DNA from: Treponema sp.
GTDB taxonomy: Bacteria > Spirochaetota > Spirochaetia > Treponematales > Treponemataceae
Assembly: GCA_017534445.1 (NCBI GenBank)
Contig: JAFXWC010000071.1
Coordinates: 1-64,000 of the forward strand
Length of the DNA stretch: 64,000 nt
Reading direction: 5' to 3'
Part shown: piece after piece, positions 61,946-64,000 of the stretch
Numbering within the stretch: position 1 is the first letter of the stretch
How the letters are laid out: each line of letters opens with the position of its first letter
Translations under genes and position numbers: made by a program
The notes under the pieces: generated by a model
Seen by the model: only the letters and a program-made list of their open reading frames with translations
Databases searched by the model: none
What the model was told of the DNA's origin: nothing

Positions 61946-63706
61946 ATGAAGACCCTAAAGAAACTGATTTTTGCCGACATAGTTCTTTCTATAATATTTG
62001 CGGCTTTATGTTTTCCCTTGCAGGCAGACATAAGTGCAGTGGCTTTTCCCATTGCAATTTTAGCTGTTGTCCTTGTCTACATTGCGGGGGCATACATGCT
62101 AATAAAAAAGAACTCAATAAAGCACATCACTTTTATAAGGAAGGTTTTTGAATACGAAACAGTCCTTACCCTGCTAAGCTTTATTTTTGCACGGGCAGGA
62201 AAAACTGAGCATCCCTATGTCTTTGACCTGATCAGCATATTGCTTTGGATTGCAATAACGGTGGTCTCTGGAATAATAGTCTACTATTACCTTAACCCCA
62301 AGCGCATCTTTACCTTTAACCCAAGCTGGGAAGAAGAAAGCAAGATGTATCCGCAAAAAAGCTACAAGGGCATAGCCTACCTTGCAGTCCAGATTGTTGA
62401 ATGGGTGGATGCAATCGTTTACTGCCTCTTTGCAGTCTTTATACTCAACATCTTTATCTTCCAGCTTTACGTTATACCGTCGGAATCAATGGTACCAACC
62501 TTCCTTATTAAGGACAGGGTATTTGTATTCAAAACAGTTGCAGGGCCAAGGTTCCCCCTTAGCAAAGTGGGTCTTCCCTACATCAACCGCTACAAAAGGG
62601 GCAACGTAATAGTACTGCGCAACCCCCACTACAAAAGCGACCATTCTTCGGAAGTAAAGAAAATCATTTCTGACTATGTTTCCATGATTACGCTTAACCA
62701 CGTGATTCTTGACCGCGATGAAAATGGCGAGCAGAAGGCAGACCCGCTGGTAAAGCGCATAGTTGGACTTCCCGGCGAACAGATTCTTATGCAGGACGGA
62801 AAGTTCTACGTGCGTACAAAAGCCGACGGTCCAAACGGACAGTTTGCCCCTTGCCCCGATGATGAAAAGTGGGCAATGTGGGACTTGAATTCCCTTGGCT
62901 CCGCAACAAAGAACAAGGTGCGTGACTTTCCGCTTTCAGCAGAAGACTGGACGGACGTACTCAATACGGAAAAAGAAAGAAGAGCACTTGACCTTGCAAA
63001 AGCGGCGGATGAATGCAAGCTTCTTGCGCTAAACTTTGAACGCTATGCAAGGGGCGGTGACGCAGAAGAAGCAGAATTGGAATCTATGTTTTCCCAGGAA
63101 GACTTGTTTGAATACAACTTCTTTAGCAACATCAGCATGAACGCAATAAAGCTTTTGCAGGAAAACGGCGGTGCCCAGTGGTTCGCAAGATTCATGACAG
63201 GCTGGACAAACTACAGTCAGTACCTTTCAAACGGACTTGTCGGCGGCGACCTATACTCAGATGCAAATTTCCGCTTGAACGTAATGATAAAACTTGAGTG
63301 CGGAAAAATAATCACAAGAATAGCAAATCTTGTTGCAGACGGAGTTTCCGCATCCGAATGGAGCAGCGACGAGGCAATCGCAAAATACATGGCCAACGCG
63401 CAAAAGCTAAACTCCTACCTTGCACGCCTTGACCAGCGCAACATGCCTGCCTTCCCCGCAAACACAAGCGACGGCAGCCCAAGCTACATACCGGAAAACT
63501 GCTACTTTATGATGGGAGACAACCGCTACAATTCTCTGGACATGCGCCACAGCTACGACTACAAGCTAATCCCCATCACCAAGTTTGACGAACTTTCCAT
63601 TACCTACTACAGCAACATGGAGCCGCAGTTCGTAAACCGGTCAAAAATACTAGGCCGCGCAAGCCTCCGCATCTGGCCGCTGAACAGGTTCGGGCTTATA
63701 AAGTAA
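61946..63706 (+). CDS. lepB: Signal peptidase I with a large insertion
   Basis: 586 aa, about twice the usual length. At least five hydrophobic segments precede the catalytic domain. Catalytic Ser181 in VIPSESMVPTF, general base Lys270 in VKRIVGLPGEQI, and the box MMGDNRYNSLDMRHS near residue 522. About 250 residues separate Lys270 from the GDNR box, against about 130 in E. coli; the insert is charged and helical (DWTDVLNTEKERRALDLAKA). It removes signal peptides at the membrane. AAGGAA precedes the ATG, and it shares a transcript with lysA. Confidence 0.92.
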   Translation: MKTLKKLIFADIVLSIIFAALCFPLQADISAVAFPIAILAVVLVYIAGAYMLIKKNSIKHITFIRKVFEYETVLTLLSFIFARAGKTEHPYVFDLISILLWIAITVVSGIIVYYYLNPKRIFTFNPSWEEESKMYPQKSYKGIAYLAVQIVEWVDAIVYCLFAVFILNIFIFQLYVIPSESMVPTFLIKDRVFVFKTVAGPRFPLSKVGLPYINRYKRGNVIVLRNPHYKSDHSSEVKKIISDYVSMITLNHVILDRDENGEQKADPLVKRIVGLPGEQILMQDGKFYVRTKADGPNGQFAPCPDDEKWAMWDLNSLGSATKNKVRDFPLSAEDWTDVLNTEKERRALDLAKAADECKLLALNFERYARGGDAEEAELESMFSQEDLFEYNFFSNISMNAIKLLQENGGAQWFARFMTGWTNYSQYLSNGLVGGDLYSDANFRLNVMIKLECGKIITRIANLVADGVSASEWSSDEAIAKYMANAQKLNSYLARLDQRNMPAFPANTSDGSPSYIPENCYFMMGDNRYNSLDMRHSYDYKLIPITKFDELSITYYSNMEPQFVNRSKILGRASLRIWPLNRFGLIK

Positions 63707-63740
63707 AAATATTTGATTTTATTCTTTTGGGCAGCAGTCT

Positions 63741-63905
63741 TTTGGTAAACTGTCCCTTCGGGAGCCAATCCTGCAAGGGGCTTTCCGGGGTTCCGCGGGT
63801 CCCTACCCGCTCCATTGCCATTGTGACCGCCGCCCCTTCGACACAGGCTCAGGGGACGTCTCTCACAATGGCAACTAACGCCCCTCCAATCCCTGCTGCT
63901 AGGCC
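63741..63905 (+). repeat. Dispersed repeat family A, copy A6 (longest)
   Basis: GGGGCTTTCCGGGGTTCCGC, then CCTACCCGCTCCATTGCC, an extra palindromic arm (GCCATTGTGA...TCACAATGGC around CCCCTTCGACACAGGCTCAG) and the end block CGCCCCTCCAATCCCTGC. The gap 63707-64000 contains no gene that I can support. Confidence 0.7.
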
Positions 63906-64000
63906 ACCGCTAAAAAAAATCAGCTTACAGATTCAATTTATAGTTTAAACAGTTCAGTTAGTATCGTAACAAAAAATCGGCATTTAACCTTATTTTGCAC

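Overview
The window looks like a chromosomal segment of a spirochaete, most likely a host-associated Treponema; this is an inference. It rests on the outer-membrane and periplasmic gene set, an anaerobic pyruvate formate-lyase, a signal peptidase I with a very large insertion, several GGDEF/EAL-type proteins and moderate GC content. No rRNA or other marker fixes the genus.

Layout: (1) 1-5.7 kb: the 5' part of pflB on the minus strand, then a two-gene operon of membrane proteins with degenerate GGDEF/EAL modules. (2) 5.9-15.1 kb: two small membrane/secreted proteins, a clostripain-family protease, an MBL-fold hydrolase, elongation factor P, tRNA-Arg(CCU), a secreted transglutaminase-like protein and an orphan sugar-type binding protein. 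(3) 15.2-24.2 kb: a type I restriction-modification island in the order hsdR, hsdS, unknown gene, TIR-like/DUF4062-like gene, AlbA_2/Schlafen-like gene, hsdM. (4) 24.6-34.8 kb: metA (acetyl-CoA type by its Glu111), a degenerate alpha/beta hydrolase, a U32 protein, rpmB, uvrB, membrane proteins and a secreted SUMF1-domain protein. (5) 34.9-37.2 kb: an array of about 102-bp repeats, an Rpn-type PD-(D/E)XK nuclease, a free-standing copy of its C-terminal half, and a Holliday-resolvase-like protein. (6) 37.3-49 kb: an OmpA-family protein, a FadL-like porin, a giant six-hairpin glycosidase-like protein, and an operon-like set of solute-binding lipoprotein, YesM-type sensor kinase and AraC-type response regulator. 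(7) 49-64 kb: a VWA protein, a phosphodiester glycosidase-like lipoprotein, rpsU, a RelBE-type toxin-antitoxin pair, an intact GGDEF-EAL protein, trxB with a GH3 gene, two TraB/GumN paralogues, and lysA with lepB.

The most unusual feature is the restriction island. A dispersed GC-rich intergenic repeat (family B here; seven copies in the window, two of which match this one over 42 nt at 42/42 and 41/42) lies in frame inside hsdS and encodes the linker between the two target-recognition halves. Everything from that point to a second, oppositely oriented copy at 21.2 kb (the second HsdS recognition domain plus two accessory genes) is clearly more AT-rich than its surroundings. This looks like an exchangeable cassette bounded by repeats. 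A perfect 36-bp palindrome overlaps the hsdS promoter, and a 22-nt leader is duplicated in front of the AlbA_2 gene and hsdM, which suggests a second insertion step.

Other themes are a second dispersed repeat family (A, six copies) with constant ends and a variable hairpin middle; genes whose extended -10 boxes (TGnTATAAT) sit so close to the start codon that their mRNAs may be leaderless; and an Arg32-type EF-P. All functional calls are from reading motifs by eye; no database search was possible.
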